Below are positions 12,725 through 26,609 of a stretch of 64,000 nt of DNA, piece after piece. The DNA is from Echinococcus granulosus (lineage: Eukaryota; Platyhelminthes; Cestoda; Cyclophyllidea; Taeniidae). Location: positions 1,499,130 to 1,563,129 of the forward strand of contig NW_020170392.1 in the NCBI RefSeq assembly GCF_000524195.1, in the 5' to 3' direction. The notes beneath the pieces are model-generated. The model did not search any database. It was not told the origin of the DNA and was given only the letters and a program-made list of their open reading frames with translations. The translations under genes were made by a program, and so were the position numbers. Each line of letters begins with the position of its first letter. The first letter of the stretch is position 1.

Positions 12725-12872
12725 ACGGCATTTTTACTTTCGTCTAACGTTATGGGCTTTGGACCATGTCAGTAACCTCTCAGCCCTCCTGTACGTCGTC
12801 AATATTTTCTTCCCAAGTATCACGACTTCTTTTGTATTCAGGAGTGGCTAAGGGCGATACAGTCCTCAACAC
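12725..12872 (+). repeat. solo, diverged copy of the TRIM-like terminal repeat
   Basis: Shares the CATGTCAGTAACC, AGCCCTCCTGTACGTC and ACTTCTTTTGTATTCAGGA blocks in the family order. The 5' part is lost. Confidence 0.6.
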
Positions 12873-13084
12873 TATTTTTTTTAGTAAATTATTTGAAGAC
12901 GGTGGTATTGCTTCTTTGACATAGTTAGTAGAAATGCAGAATTTGTAAGGGGAATTTATGAAATGGTCTGTCTAGTGAACGCTGAGGCTATTGAAAATTC
13001 ACACTTTCCCACTTTTAATTCACTGTGTGGACTTAAAATGCTTCGACCTAGGCATTTTTTAGTTTTTTTTTATTAAACACTGTT

Positions 13085-13275
13085 AGTCGAGGCGCTCGCA
13101 ACTTTTCTGACGGGGAATGGAAACGTAATACTAGGCCAGAATGCGTACTGCCGACGTACGGAAGGGATGAAGTCTACTGGTATGGCCCAGATCCCCCCCC
13201 TAGCGGAAGCACAAAGGCGGCGCCTTCAGTGCCGGCGAAACCAAATCGAAGGGTTGGATAAATAATCAAAGTGCC
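13085..13275 (-). repeat. solo copy of the TRIM-like terminal repeat
   Basis: On plus it reads the family in reverse sense: GTAATACTAGGCCAGAATG, GACGTACGGAAGGGATGAAG, CTGGTATGGCC, GCGGAAGCACAAAGGCGG. No partner repeat is close enough to mark a full element. Confidence 0.65.
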
Positions 13276-14267
13276 GCATAATATAAGGCATCACCGTCAA
13301 TGATTTCTGTTGAGCTCAAACTACATATTGCCTTTTGAATTACCCGTAAAATTTTTTTTGAAGTAGCGATGCTTCGAAAATAAGCCTGTACACTACTTAT
13401 GCTCATATGAAATAGGAAGCTGCAGCATTATGCCACGCCTTGCAATCACTCACACCGGTGACCACTTCGGCTTAGATGGCAATTTTGAGGAGTTCCGCTT
13501 AATACTAATAAGAATGGGACGGTAAAAAGAAGAAAACGTGTATTTATGGACCGGTTGTTTAAGACTTCTTTAGCGATAATAATTTAGAGGAGCTGAATTA
13601 AAATAATTTTTGCTTGTGCGCCAATATGGTCCCTTGCAAAATATTGTTCAATCAACCTTCGAGTATCACCTCTGTCGCCTTCTTGGTTTAATTTCTGTTT
13701 ATTCTAGTTGGATTGGCTGCGTTCTTGTAAAGTTTATAAAGTGCTACCTATTTTGCGAGGGAAATGTAAGCCCATATATTTGGATGGATTTGGCATAACT
13801 CACTGTATTAATCCATCCGAAGCGTTTAGCAGACAGTATTAATTTTGCACCAATTGTTTGAACATATGTTTGCTGGTATGATCTGAAACACTTGTCAAAG
13901 TAATACATCACATTTACATGCAAATTTACCATTGGACTTAAATTACATGCATAGTAGTAAAGTGACTACGAAATTCATTTGCAATACTATGATAAGAGAC
14001 AATAGTGTAATTCAAAGTGGGGGAATTCTGCCATTTTTACGTTACTTTTCAATTAAGTAAAAAATGGACTGATTGCCAATATTAACGACATTCAAATAAA
14101 AGACGTAATTGGACTCACAAAACACATCGAGCCTAAGCAATTTCTTCTGACATTGTGCAACGTGGGGTGTTAGCCTTTCTCGGTTGTCAACGGGAATTGC
14201 GTAGGTCGAAATAGGTTAGAACAAAACAAGTCAGACAATCGTTTGTACATGGCGTAAACTATCATAA

Positions 14268-14450
14268 TGTGGCGCCCTTAGACTTCCCTGCAGACGAAAG
14301 AAGACATAATACTCGGGCAGAATATATGTGTTTTCGAAATACAGAAGAGATTGGGGCTACTGACATGGCCAGCTTAGACGGTGAAGGTACAATAACGGAG
14401 TTTCAAAGTGACCCCTCTATCAAAACCGAGAGTTAATCAGCCAATTATGT
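14268..14450 (-). repeat. solo copy of the TRIM-like terminal repeat, well preserved
   Basis: Starts near GTGGCGCCCTTAGACTTCC and keeps GACGAAAGAAGACATAATAC, CGGGCAGAATATATG, GGGGCTACTGACATGGCC and AAAACCGAGAGTTAA in family order. It is one of the cleanest solo copies and useful for a consensus. Confidence 0.75.
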
Positions 14451-16428
14451 TGTTCCAGTAACAAGAAAACCTAAAGTTTTCCGCGCTAACGGGTGGGCGA
14501 CAAGGTGATTAAAAGCTCCATTAGTTCCCAATAATTCTCCAGATAAGTTATAACATGAATGCAAGCCAAATCACTGTCTACCAGTGCATGAAAAAAAACT
14601 ACGTGGACTTCATTCTTCTAGAAGACCAAAAAAGGATCAAAATATAATTAAACCAAAGTAAGTTCTTGTTTATGCTTCAGAACATCTATTTTAAGCAGAA
14701 TAACGTGTAGCCCCTATGGATTTGTCCTACGCCTCCATTAGTGATCTACGTTAAAAGTCGACATCAGCATATAAAGGAAAAGTGACAAATTAAATAACCA
14801 TAAGGCATTCGTTTTTCGAATACAGAATAATCAAAGCATTCACTTTTATGAATAATTTATAAAGTTAATAGTTCATCTAAGGTCAAACATGCGAAAACTG
14901 AGGCTGCATCATCATCAAGGGAAACGATCAGAATGCTTGAGTTCACTACTGTATTTCATCATTCTAAATCCAGACCCTGTGTGCACGTTTCATTTTAGTG
15001 CACTATATTTGCAAAAGAAGCCCTTATTTACGATAACTATTGCACAGTATTTTTAATTTTTAGGATACTTCCTATATTAAACCAAAAGCAGCTTGCAATT
15101 GGTAGAGAATCTTAATAAACTTCCACTAAGGTTATTTAAAAGACGTTAAAGAGCAGATTTTAGACCACTGTAAAGCAATTTGACTGATATAATTACTCTG
15201 TTGATAACACGAAGATAAAGTACCATGCTGATGCGCAAAAAATGTCCCATAAAATTCTTTGAGTTATTCGCTGACCTCCAATAGGAATTCGCAGATTCAA
15301 GATATCTGGAATGCCTAAGTGCTGAAGAAGTATGGTATCATATGCATACTGAATGCTGACAAAACTTTTACCGTAACTCAGCAGACTTTGATTAAAGGAA
15401 TTTTTCGAGTTAAAATCTCTGAAACGTAAGTGACCCTTGTGACAGGTGTTGGAGAACCAATGCGCGAATCATGCATTTTATTTGTTCAAAATACCCGTGA
15501 AACTGTAAATGCAAATTTTAATTTAATTTATGGACTCAAAAAACGTAGATAATAAAAGCAATTGCATTTAGAGCAGAAAACGTATATCTTGGAATGGCAC
15601 ATTTGAATGCTTGTTTGGAATGCTTGGTAGCAGTGACTGCGATCTTATACCAGTGTTCTGATGCCCAAAAAAAACAGACAGAAATAGCTTTCCTTTAGTA
15701 ATTGATTATTTTTTCCTGAAATAAAAAATTGACACTTAACCTGGTTTTGGGAAAATGTGGTGTGTACACCACGAAAAATGTCTTAAGGGTGTGGACGATT
15801 TGATGATTACACATTTTCAAGTTCTCTCGAAAAAAGCTTCAATGGCCAGTGAATTTTCTTTTAGCACTCCTATCTTCATTGTAAAAATACTAAAAGCTAA
15901 AACCGAATAAAAGGCAGTGCAAGATAGTGAGGCAAATGCGTTGGCCTTAGAATCTACATACATAGTATCTACTCCTAAAGGAGTAGCAGGGTTAAATAAA
16001 TTAATATACAGAGTAACGCTGAAAGGCGTAAAGGATAATTTGGTGAAGTAGAATTGGTATTGCTTCTTCTTCACCCAACAACAAAAAAAATCAGCCCATG
16101 AACTAATATTAACAACTTCACTGTTCTATCCTCTCTTGACAACAGAGGTCATGCAATTAAATACCATTAGGCAAACGAGGTGGCATTTGCTTTCCAATAG
16201 ACGTTTTAAACAGCCATTTCATGGAAAAGTGTCACAAAGTCCAGTATCAAAGTGAGTAGAAATTTCACCTAGGCATCTACCACTTTCCTTCCCCGCCCCT
16301 CCACTCCTCCAGTTTCCTCTCCGTCTGATTCCCTGACTCAACTCAGTCTTTTGTTATAAGCCGAGGGCATGTTCTGTTTCCTGCTGTTGCTTTAAACTTA
16401 TTTTTTCACCTCATTACTGTACTGACAG
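14451..16428. other. noncoding stretch, nothing recognised
   Basis: AT-rich with short ORFs only. The last 60 bases before 16429 form a polypyrimidine tract and AG that could be a splice acceptor for the exon that follows. Confidence 0.45.
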
Positions 16429-16549
16429 GCGACTGCAGACTTGCAGGACTACTTGAACTGCTGCGCGGGCCTGATGACGAGTGTGTTCGCTGCGTTGATG
16501 CAACAGTTGGAGAGTCTGATCACAACTGTTCAGGCGTCAAACGGCAATG
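16429..16549 (+). CDS. isolated candidate coding exon, gene unknown
   Basis: A 121-base open stretch between a good acceptor (pyrimidine-rich tract then ACAG) and a GT donor (AATG/GTGGGT), locally GC-richer than its surroundings. It encodes 40 residues beginning ATADLQDYLNCCAGLMTSVF and ending TTVQASNGN, helix-like with alternating hydrophobics. It leaves phase 1. I do not recognise the family and found no convincing partner exons on plus between 12 and 25 kb. It may belong to a gene with very large introns, or be a chance ORF. Confidence 0.4.
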
Positions 16550-19500
16550 GTGGGTTGTCTTGGCACTTGCGCCCATCTACCACCCCACTCGAACTGTTTT
16601 TTTTCTTTGATTTTATTTATTAGAGGCTTGATTTAAACTTATTTAATACATGGTTTGGAGTCACATGACTCTGTTTTAATCTCGTCTTCTTGATGAGTGA
16701 TGCATCATATTATGCCTGACTTGATTTCCACTACCTTCCCAAAAAATTTGTGAAGACGATTTCAACTCCCTTGATTCGGGTCCCTTTTCACCTACTGATC
16801 GTTATGCAGGAATTGACTGAGGTAGCTGTGAAATAGTGAAAGGGATTTCGGTGGTTTTTCCCTCGTCAGTCTCTGCGGCTTCGATTATTGAGGCTAGATG
16901 TCCCTCGACCAATAACCAGTCGGTCCATCAAGGAGTAAGGTAAACTTACACCTGGTCACCTTAAAAATTTGGCAATACATAAGGTAGAAAAATACAAATG
17001 CCAAAGTACAGTTTTTGAAAGTACATTTCTAAAAGCTGTTAACTTCACATAGTGAGGTACAGCTAAAACTGAATAATCGGAAATACTGTAGAAACCTAGA
17101 TACAATTCCAACCACACGGTTTAGTTAAATGGTCCTTCGAGGAGTGAGCAATTTTACTGGGATACATAAATAGTGTAATCTTTACTAAAGACCTAGCCGA
17201 ACTGCGCAATTTAGCTATAATATAACTTTCGAAAAATACCCTACCTAATGCACTTTTAAACACACTGATAGGTCTTTAACCCACACTTCCATATTGTAAA
17301 ATACGCTTTAGTAACTACTTCATGCGTGGTATAACAGTGGCCTACGTTAGAAGTGTTACGTTCGCTTTAAGAAGAGGATGAAACGCCTGATGTTTGCGAA
17401 ACCACAATCTGGCGCCCACGTAAACAGGAGTTATGGTCTCTAGGCAACAGGCCATTTAGCTTAAAGCAAAATAGTCCACTTCCATGTTTCGAATTCGGTT
17501 TATCTCGATGCATTTGTTCGAGCTGTTTTAAGTCGCAATTGCGGATAAAACGTTTTCCAGCATTTCCACATCTCAATAAAATAGGGCATTTAGGTTTACT
17601 TATAATTGACATGGTGGCATTGCAGTTTCAAACATTGCTTTAGCTTAATTTGCAGCGTAGATTAAAAAAGGAAAGTTTCCTAGAGATGGTAATAAATTCG
17701 ATGTTTATTGCAAAGTGTGGAAGGTGTTATGTAAATGCGTCAAATAAGTGTGTCACAGAGAAGCAAATGCTTTTAAAAGGAGACATTTTTAACTCTCATC
17801 TCTAGGAGGCGAGTATTTCAAGATTTAGTTAAGACGGCGATCGAATAGGCAGGAAACGTATCTGCTCTATGAGGATTGAATGCTAAACATCATTTTTCAT
17901 ACACCTGAAACGTCGAAACATGATATTCGCCGACCTAGGTCAATAAGGTGTCATCTCCTGTGTGTACCCGTCTAATCTCCCCTGGCAGTTGTAACGCCAT
18001 ATGCATTATTGTGGAATATGACATTGTTTATTTTACTCAGGGACAACGGGGGACTTGAAAAACAAGCTCGAAATTTCCTTTGAACCAATTTCTGACATAA
18101 GCAATAAACAGTCCTTAAATGTAGTCTCAATTTAGATATCCGTCGAGGGTCCTCCGTTATGCACTAATTCTTACAACTTTGACTAGAACGAATCCCCATA
18201 AATGTAAAATGGCAATGATCAGCATGTTTAAGTGACATTTTGATCGCCAGTTTTACGCATTCTAAGCGCCACCACGTATGCCATCTAGCTATACGCTTGC
18301 GCATATCATTTTCGTGGTAAAATTTGTACGCAAATTGAAGCAATTCTACTCAAACGACTACTTCCTTAACTAAATTCGCAAATAGATTTGCTGTTTCAGC
18401 ACACTCTAGTTTGTTTTGAATTCACCAAACTTTTATTTAACATTTAGGTAGCTATACAAAATCGGCAAAACTTTGCGGCAAAATGACTTACTTCTTTAGT
18501 AATGTAAAGTCTGGAAATGAAGCAGACAGCACGGTCACAAATTTACACTACTTCACATTTCCGTGGCAAGCCAATTTTTAAGTGAATTTTACCGGTGTTC
18601 CAAAGCCATTTTACTTAAAATGTATGGTCGTCTGCAATTCAAGCAAAGAAACGAAGAAATGAATGAAATCAAAACATAGGAAATTGGATGAATGATATTT
18701 TAATGTCTCCGACGTCGTAATAAAGGTATGGAAAATTTTGTTGCAGGCAGGCATAAAACATTGCAGGTATGCTTTACAATCCCATACAAAATGGGAATTA
18801 CTTTAATATGCCTTTGTAAAATATTGATATTCTGCCCGGAAGTTAGTAGAACCAATTAGCATATCAAAAATTTCTTTGAAATCTCGGTCGTGTTGTCTCA
18901 GCAAATGCCAATCATTTCCTTTGATTTTTGAAATATAAATCTAACCATTTTAAGTAATTTATGGGAAAATGCTTCACTACTTCACTTTTATCCACCCAAA
19001 AAGCAACCATAATAGTCACTCAATCAAAAAATTTATTATCCTTATGAATAGAGGTTAATGTACTATTTTTACAGTCTTTTTGGGCGCTTAGATTGCCAGA
19101 AGAGCATTATAGATGAAGGCACAAACACTGGCATTTTATTTTGATGGGTAAAATGAAAGACGGTAGTTATAGATAAGTACAGTTGATAAGTGCCTTTTTG
19201 CAGTAATTCAGGGCATAGGAAACCTTATGAATAGGCGTCCATGCCACCAACAATGGAATGGCTCAATGCGCTCACTCCTCATTATGATCGAGACATAGTA
19301 TTTTCTGGTGGTTGAGTGGAAGTATGCCATATTTCAGGAAAATACACAATGAGGACTTATGAGAATTACTTGGATAACTTAAAAAATTAGAATAAAACTG
19401 TCTTTTTGAAAATTTTTTGGAGAACTTCAACTAAACACGGATTAAACATTCAGTGCATAATCTACAGTAGTCATAAATCGCGCCCTTTGATACACCTTTA

Positions 19501-22110
19501 CCCGTAAGCCATTATTGTACGGGGTAATTAACAGGTAAAAGGATTCATAAAACAACACCGGTTTACTTTGGGGCAGTACTTTATGATAACATAGCTTTTA
19601 GGCGTTTAGCAAAATAAAAATTACAGTTTTAAAAACTCTAAATGAGGGACATATACTACATTATCCTGATTATGCACATAATAAGATGAAATAATATCAG
19701 AATAGAGATTTCAATGAACATTCTTTAACTTTAATAGATCAGCCTACATCTTGAAGGAAATTGCATCCAAAGCTCACAGATTCGTTAAGATGTGGGAAAA
19801 TCATACATGATTGATGAACAATTTGTTATTCCTCCGACATTTGTACGCGAAAAAGGTATAACTATTCCGATTAAATGCAGGCGGCGATGCAGACACGGAA
19901 GCGTTGATAAATGAATTATATACGTCTGAAGAACTCCACCTCTTCTTGCCCTCCCATTGGTCAGTTTAGGATAATCCTCTAAGTGGTCATGACTCCGCTC
20001 CAGGAGTAGAGGAGTTTGCTGACAAGCGCACGAAATCTACTCCGCACTGTAATTTGCAGGAGTCTAAGTGGGCCGCCCATCGTAGCTCTTTGCATACGTA
20101 ATGTATTTCCTCGTGAAAAATAAATAAACTATCTTGCAGCTATTCATAACTACTAGATTTAATTCCTGTAGTGTAATCAATTAAAATACTAATTAATAAA
20201 ATATAAATGAAGCAAGTGCTCTACTGAATACAAGAGTGTCGCATTTAAATGCTCAAATATTTACATAGCATACCTAATTATGATAATCTTGTTTAAATGC
20301 CTAAAGTGAATATGATTTCAATGGACTATTTAGGGTATTAGATCACCCAAAAATGTGGCATGCAAACAACCGTTTTTGAGCACTAAAACCTTAACAATAT
20401 ACTTTACAATCTAGCAATCTCAGTAGTTTTAGCTGTTTTATTTAAGCCAAATGCTAAGGTAACCACTAAAATGGATCTGGTAGATAAGTGCGAAAGGAAT
20501 GGGCACCATATGAACTCCCTAAAAGACACCAATCAAAGTTATGTAAACGCTTACTTAGGCAGTAGTTTGCAAGGAAAACTCGATTTTATAAAGTTTAGGG
20601 TTGATTATACCAGTTTTGTGTCCCAATTTTGATGGTAAATCACATGAAACCCAAATCAAAATGCTACTTTACTAAACTTAATGGGGTCTTTCATAGGAGA
20701 AAAACGACAAAACTATACCGAGTAACGTAAAAATCCTACCTCACAACATTAAAGTTTAACTGCAGTTTCAATAGAACTTCAAGTATCAGCAGCATTGACA
20801 ATCGGAAACTGAAGCTCTGAGATTGTTACTGAAATGCGGTAAGTCTGTTTTATAGACACATAGGGAGTGGAATTACGCTGAAGTGAAGATTCCAAGAAAA
20901 CGGACTAAGTTAATATGCAGGCATAAATTCCCACAAAATGCCTTTGGCTAAAACTGTTTCATTGTACTCAAAATGTTCCAAAATTAAATGTGGGTTGAAG
21001 TTTTGCGTTAAGACTCTTTTAAGGACGAATCAAAGGACATATCAATCAAATATTTGACTTTTGATTTTCTTCTAGCAAGTAGTTGTTACTGTATTTCTGC
21101 AAGTAAAATACCATAGTTTTCATAACAATAGGGCTGGAATCTCAGCACAGTTTTGAATGGCACCGTTAAACAGTAAAATATTATTCTCCAGCAGTCAGTA
21201 TAAGCTTTGTCGATAAAAGACAAAAAATGAAATAAATAATTCCCCCAACTTTATAACTATCATTTTAACTAATCAAATAACATTAAACTAGCCTCAATTT
21301 GGTAATTAAGAGGCTGAGTTTTCTGAGATCGTTTGAAATTTGCCAATTTATTATGGTATTTATAGGTACTATGCGAACCCACAAGTAACTGCGTCTGAAA
21401 CAGACGGGGGGGGGGCTAATTATACCAAGTAGTGCACCCTCTTCATGCTCAGCTCAAAATTAGGTTATTTGCAAGGAATCAAATGGTTTCTAAAATTCTA
21501 AACATAAATCACAAGTTATTCTCATTAATCTCAATAGCTGATTTTATGTGTATCTCAACAAAAAATTAATGTCATGATGCTAAGGGGTTAAAATTGCCAA
21601 GATTGTGAAAAATAGGCAACCTAGCCCATAGTTTAAAAAGGCAACCATCCTTTACCAAAAGAGACCTAATTTTATTAATTTATTTTTCTATTTCAGTTCA
21701 TTTTAAGGCTAAAGGCTCTTTAGGCATCATCATTCGGGAAAGCAGTTTTTTGTCAAAATGTAAAATAACATATTTTTAGGTCTTGAGACACGATAGCAAA
21801 ACGCGAACTTGTCATATTACCTGCATTGCACACATAAACGCAAAGAACTCACTGTAGCTAAATGAAGTAAAGTTTTAAGCAGATTTAATTTAATTCGCAG
21901 CAGCGCCTTTGAAAAAGGTGTTCTTAACTGCAAACTAAATTAAGCAGCAAACAATTATTATTCATGCTTCAGATAGAGTGACGCTTGACAAATTTTCTGC
22001 CCTACGGACAATTACAGCTTAGCGACTTAAAATAAAACAAAGATTTGGATAATCGCCCTTTGAGAGTAAATTCTTATACATGATTATGTAATCATCTAAA
22101 ATATCGTAAA
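16550..22110. other. long noncoding stretch, nothing recognised
   Basis: About 5.5 kb of AT-rich sequence with no supported ORF and no clear copy of the dispersed repeat. A run of ten G occurs near 21406. Confidence 0.5.
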
Positions 22111-22111
22111 G

Positions 22112-22290
22112 ATGGTGCAGTACCCCAAGACTTCCTTGAAGAGGAGAGAGGACAATAGGGTGAGGACAGGATGTGTATTATTGGCGTAGAAAAGGGCCGG
22201 GAGGCTAGTGGCATGACCCGAAGTTGTGCAACCCAGCGGAGGTACAATTGCGGAGCCTTAAATACCTGTAAGACCAAAACGAAGGGTTTA
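22112..22290 (-). repeat. solo copy of the TRIM-like terminal repeat
   Basis: On plus: CCCCAAGACTTCCTTGAAGA, then GTGTATTATTGGCGTAGAAA, GGCTAGTGGCATGACCCG, GCGGAGGTACAATTGCGGAG and ACCAAAACGAAGGGTTTA. These are diverged but collinear family blocks. Confidence 0.68.
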
Positions 22291-23442
22291 GCAAGTGGTC
22301 AGTGTATTCAAATTTCATTATTTTGGGGAGGCTATTCAGGAGTTTGTACACTTTAAGTAATCATAGAGCCTGAAAATTCGTCTTTTACCATAAAAATATT
22401 TATATTTTAACCCAGATAGGGCTCAAGTCCATCGTCCAAGGAGCTGTGCTGCGGTGCGCCGACTAGGTATATATTTTATCGTTCTTTTATTAATCCTCCC
22501 GAATACGACTGTAGTACCGCAGCAAAGTAGGATGAAGGGAACATTGCGTGTGCAATAAACCAGCCTCGAGTGATTCACCCAGCAGGCTATTCTTCTTGTT
22601 TGAAGAAAAGGTAACTGTAGACATATATATTTGCAAACGCAGCTTTACAGATGGAGTAAATCAAGTCACAGCTAATGAAGGATGTTTAGCGAAATACTTG
22701 GGTAGAATTTGCTTATCGATTGAAAAACCTTCAAAAATATGAGATCTGTAAAGAAGCATCTCATTGACAGAGTAACCTTTCAAATAAACTTCTTTACTCA
22801 TTACAATAGTACCTTCTTAACTCCTGTTTTTAATGTAGCAGTAGTATGTGGGTTATAGATTTTTGTTTAGTTAGTCTAAGATCCGTGTTTAAAATGGAGG
22901 TTTACGTTTATTTACGAAAGACACCCTTTATTCTGATGTACATCAATGAAACAGTCTTCGCATTACTAATTTTATGCAACATGAGATAACCGCTAATTTA
23001 TACAGCTAAGTGTATTACTAGCATAAATCAAATTAAAATCTTAACTTACCTGTAAATACTAGTAGAAACCCGATTTCTAATCTGTAGGATGAATTTGTGC
23101 GTGTCTGGATCCCGCTCTATGTCTACCTTGTGATTCCTCTTTATGGCCATGTGGTGCTCTGTAGATTGGGACAAGAATAAAGTGGCCGAGTCCAGTGGAA
23201 AGTATATACTTTACTAGACGAAATTAGCGATTTAGTCACTTTTACTTAGGTGACGGTGCATTAAAATTTGCTTAAAAGTATTTAATATGTTTAACCGGTA
23301 AAAGTATTACATGTAGGAGCAACAAGAAGATCTCGACTACTGTTATAATAAATATGAATGTGTGTTATGCGAAGTTCAATTCAAAGGAAGAGTCCCCCAG
23401 CTGTATTGCATTTTTTTGTTCTGCTAAATAGTGATGATGGCA

Positions 23443-24432
23443 ACCGTAGGGCCTCGAGACTTTCATGAAGATGAAAGGAGATATAATACTAGGGCAAAAT
23501 ATGTATTGCCGACATACAGAAGGGCTGAAGGGACTGCTGGCATGGCCAGGAAATCTAGTGGAAGTACGGTGGCGGAGCCTTCAGCGCCTATGAAGCCAAA
23601 ATGAAGAGCGGCTTACCCGCCGTTCCCCCTGGTTAATCTCTCGTGTCGGCCATTGCAACGTAGTTGGTGCTGTAAGGAAGCACCCGCAAACCAACCGCAC
23701 CAACCATCGAAGTTGCGTGCAACTGAGAAGATAATTGACACCAACTTCACTAATCCTTCTTGGCAATTACACTGGATCGGGAGTTTCGTCCTGTTAAGAA
23801 ACTGCATTGGAGGAAGGTGGAATGTGAAGGCAATCACGTATATTCAGTCATTTAGTGAAAGACGTGCTTACAATAGTTCATTTAAGTAGGATTTCGCATT
23901 TACTTCAGTGCTCCCCAGCTCTATCTATCTGGATTTCAGCCAGCTAGTAGACGGTCGGAGGAAGTATTGTGTGATCACCAAAATGGCATCTTCATACAAG
24001 TACCGTAGACAGCTTCGTAACGGGGTCTTCCAGATAGTTCATGGTCATGGCTAGTGTCGCTTCCGATGTTAATAGCATTGCTACAGAACACAGCACTGAA
24101 GTGGACGTCATTTAACCCCTTTTGCCACGGAGCGTCACAGATTCTCTCCTCCACATCATATGCCCTTCCTCAGACAAGTTAAGGTTTGGTATTCAAAACT
24201 AGGAACCAAAACAGTTGCCCTTAAGCATCAGAGTAGCTATCCACTGCCACCAATATAGGGCTACAAGTCGTTCCTGAAGACAAAAGAAGACAATAATAGG
24301 GTAGAATATGCATTTTTGACGTAAAGAGGGACTGGGGACTGCCAGCACGGCTCAAAAGTCGTGCAGCACAGCAAAAGTGCAAAAGCGGAGCCTTAAGTGC
24401 CCAAGAAATCAAAAACAAAGAGTTAAACATAT
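23443..24432 (-). mobile_element. TRIM-like element, copy B (two terminal repeats, about 1 kb)
   Basis: Two direct repeats, 23443-about 23640 and about 24255-24430, bracket a noncoding internal part of roughly 600 bases. Read on minus, the right-hand repeat is the 5' repeat. It is followed directly by ATTGGTGGCAGTGG at 24241-24254, a plausible tRNA primer-binding site. A purine-rich AGGGGGAACGGCGGG precedes the 3' repeat. The internal part aligns along its length with copy A, for example around 23670-23720 against 6180-6235 and 24120-24200 against 5650-5745. This collinearity of two independent insertions is the best evidence that repeat plus internal part is one element. No ORF is of use. 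Confidence 0.65.
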
Positions 24433-26388
24433 AAATAAAGCATTAAACATGCATAAATTGCGCTCAAACAAAGTAATCTAGAAATGAATACATTAGAAAC
24501 GCTTAAGACGCTTTGATACATATCTGTCGCTTTCATGATTCAGGCGATGCGGTTATTGAAGCATTACGTCAAGTCCACGTGCAAAAAGTCTCCACAAATT
24601 CTTTTTCGAATGAAACAAAACTACGATTTGTTGAATATTGAATGCAACCAATCTCAACTCTTGTTCTATGTCCTGTGCTCTAATTCAAAAGGAAGGCGTC
24701 GTAATAGTTACAAAACGAGGCCCTCAGTACTGTATTTCGAATTTAAAATCTAAGCAACTTTTAACTGAAGTTATTTCTAAAGCTTACGCCTTTTCAGGTA
24801 AAGATTAAAAGTGTACTTTTAGAAGAGTTTCAACGCAAACGTACCTTTTGAGCTCAAAGTTATCGTTAACATTGAAGTGGGGGTTCAAGCTACAAAGTTC
24901 AGAATTGACTTTATATCCAAATAAATCACTGATGATCGCGTAATGATAGAAGGATGTGAAAGAAAAACAGACTCGATTTTTGTAGCATTTCATCGACGAA
25001 AATAATACACACATTAATCATTCTACCAATGGTATTTGACTTGTCCGAGCTTCTCGTTTTCGGTGAAAAATGGACTGAATGTGGAATTATATTAGTACTT
25101 AGTACTTCAAAGCGACTTTGAGTTATGAGATGTCGGCGCGCGAGAGTCAAAGTCACCTGTCTCATTTGGCTTTGTACTAGATTAAGCTAGTAAAATTTAC
25201 ACCTCGCCTTCAAGATTATCAACCGCATAAAAATGGACTTGCATTTGAGAAACGGGTAGTACGCGACGTGTTTAACAGTCGCCTTTGTAATGCTTAAATT
25301 GTTTTTCAAACCTTCGTTTAGGTTACGCGGGCACCGAAGGACACGATCGTTGTGCTTCCGCCTAGCAGCACGTCCTCCGAGTCTTCAGAGAAGGCTTGAG
25401 GCGCTACACCTTTGAGTGCTAAAATTCTCATGTGTAGGCATTGAAGCACTTAATAAATACGCATTTCTTGGAGAGTGCCTTTGAAACCGTCAATACCTCG
25501 ATCGCGAGTGTACCATAGTTTTTGTGGATTTCAAGTCCTAAGTTAATACAAATGTATATAAAAAGACTTAGTACCAATTCACTCTCCCCCAGCGTCACAT
25601 ATATGTGACTGCCTGATTTTCTTGGCAGAGCCCGCACATTATACACATGACAAAATTAATCGAGTTGGAAGGGTAAGGCAAAACAAAATAACGAACGTTG
25701 TATTCCAAAAACGAACCACATGGACTCTGGTAGTCGATTTTTCCCTAGGACTCTAATAGATAACTTCAATGTATTTCACAATTCGTCTCCGAAGATCATG
25801 CATTAATAATAGGTCTTCACGAACGTTTCCTCAAGGGACCTCACCATTTTTTGGGCTTTTAATTTAAAAAGTGGAGGTTGTTTGCTTAATAATGCACGCA
25901 TTTTTGAATGATTTCATTACAGTAGTTTGCCAAAGACAGCTCCATGCTATCAACATCTACCTGTGGGCAAAAAACTTACATATTATAAAAGAAACTAGCA
26001 ACAAAGGCCACCTGTCTCATTCAGGGAAGTAAAATTCGTAAAAGTAGAACTAGTGTGTATTTTGAACATTAGTTCTTCAGGAGATAAAATTGCTATGTCT
26101 CACAACATGAAATGCTTTTAAGACAATCAGGATAGGGAGGATAAAAGCGACGTCTGCAGCAGTATAGCCGAAACGGAAGTTACTTCCGCTTGTTCCATAA
26201 AGTTAGTCATGGAAGGCCTGCGTTTCGATGCGAAAATGTATCCAAGCGACTGAAAGGTAGGGTATCCAGAGAAGCCGCATGTAGCATTCTTATCAAGGCA
26301 AGAAAGCCGTTCACTTAATTCTGCTAATGAGACTACAATAATGCAATGTAAGACCTTATTACATTGTACTTATAAAGGTTACAGATTG
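24433..26388. other. noncoding stretch with one repeat fragment
   Basis: A truncated, plus-oriented copy of the terminal repeat lies at about 25350-25415 (CTTCCGCCTAGCAGCACG through GAGGCGCTACA). Nothing else is recognised. Confidence 0.5.
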
Positions 26389-26394
26389 TTTATT
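26389..26394 (-). terminator. candidate polyadenylation signal of the anoctamin gene
   Basis: Reverse-strand AATAAA about 215 bases after the anoctamin stop codon. This is hexamer and position evidence only. Confidence 0.4.
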
Positions 26395-26609
26395 TGGTAC
26401 ACAAACCTGAATGACCAAAAAAGATAACTTGTATTGACATATACACGGACGGCTTCATTGGTGAAATAAGTATAGTATGCACAGCCGATCAGTTAGGTCA
26501 TGCAAACACAAAATTCGTTCAACATTTTGTGCCTACAAAATACATTTCTGATGAGTGATGACAAACAAATTTGCTCAGTGGATATTTGTGCGGATTATGC
26601 AGCTGCATG

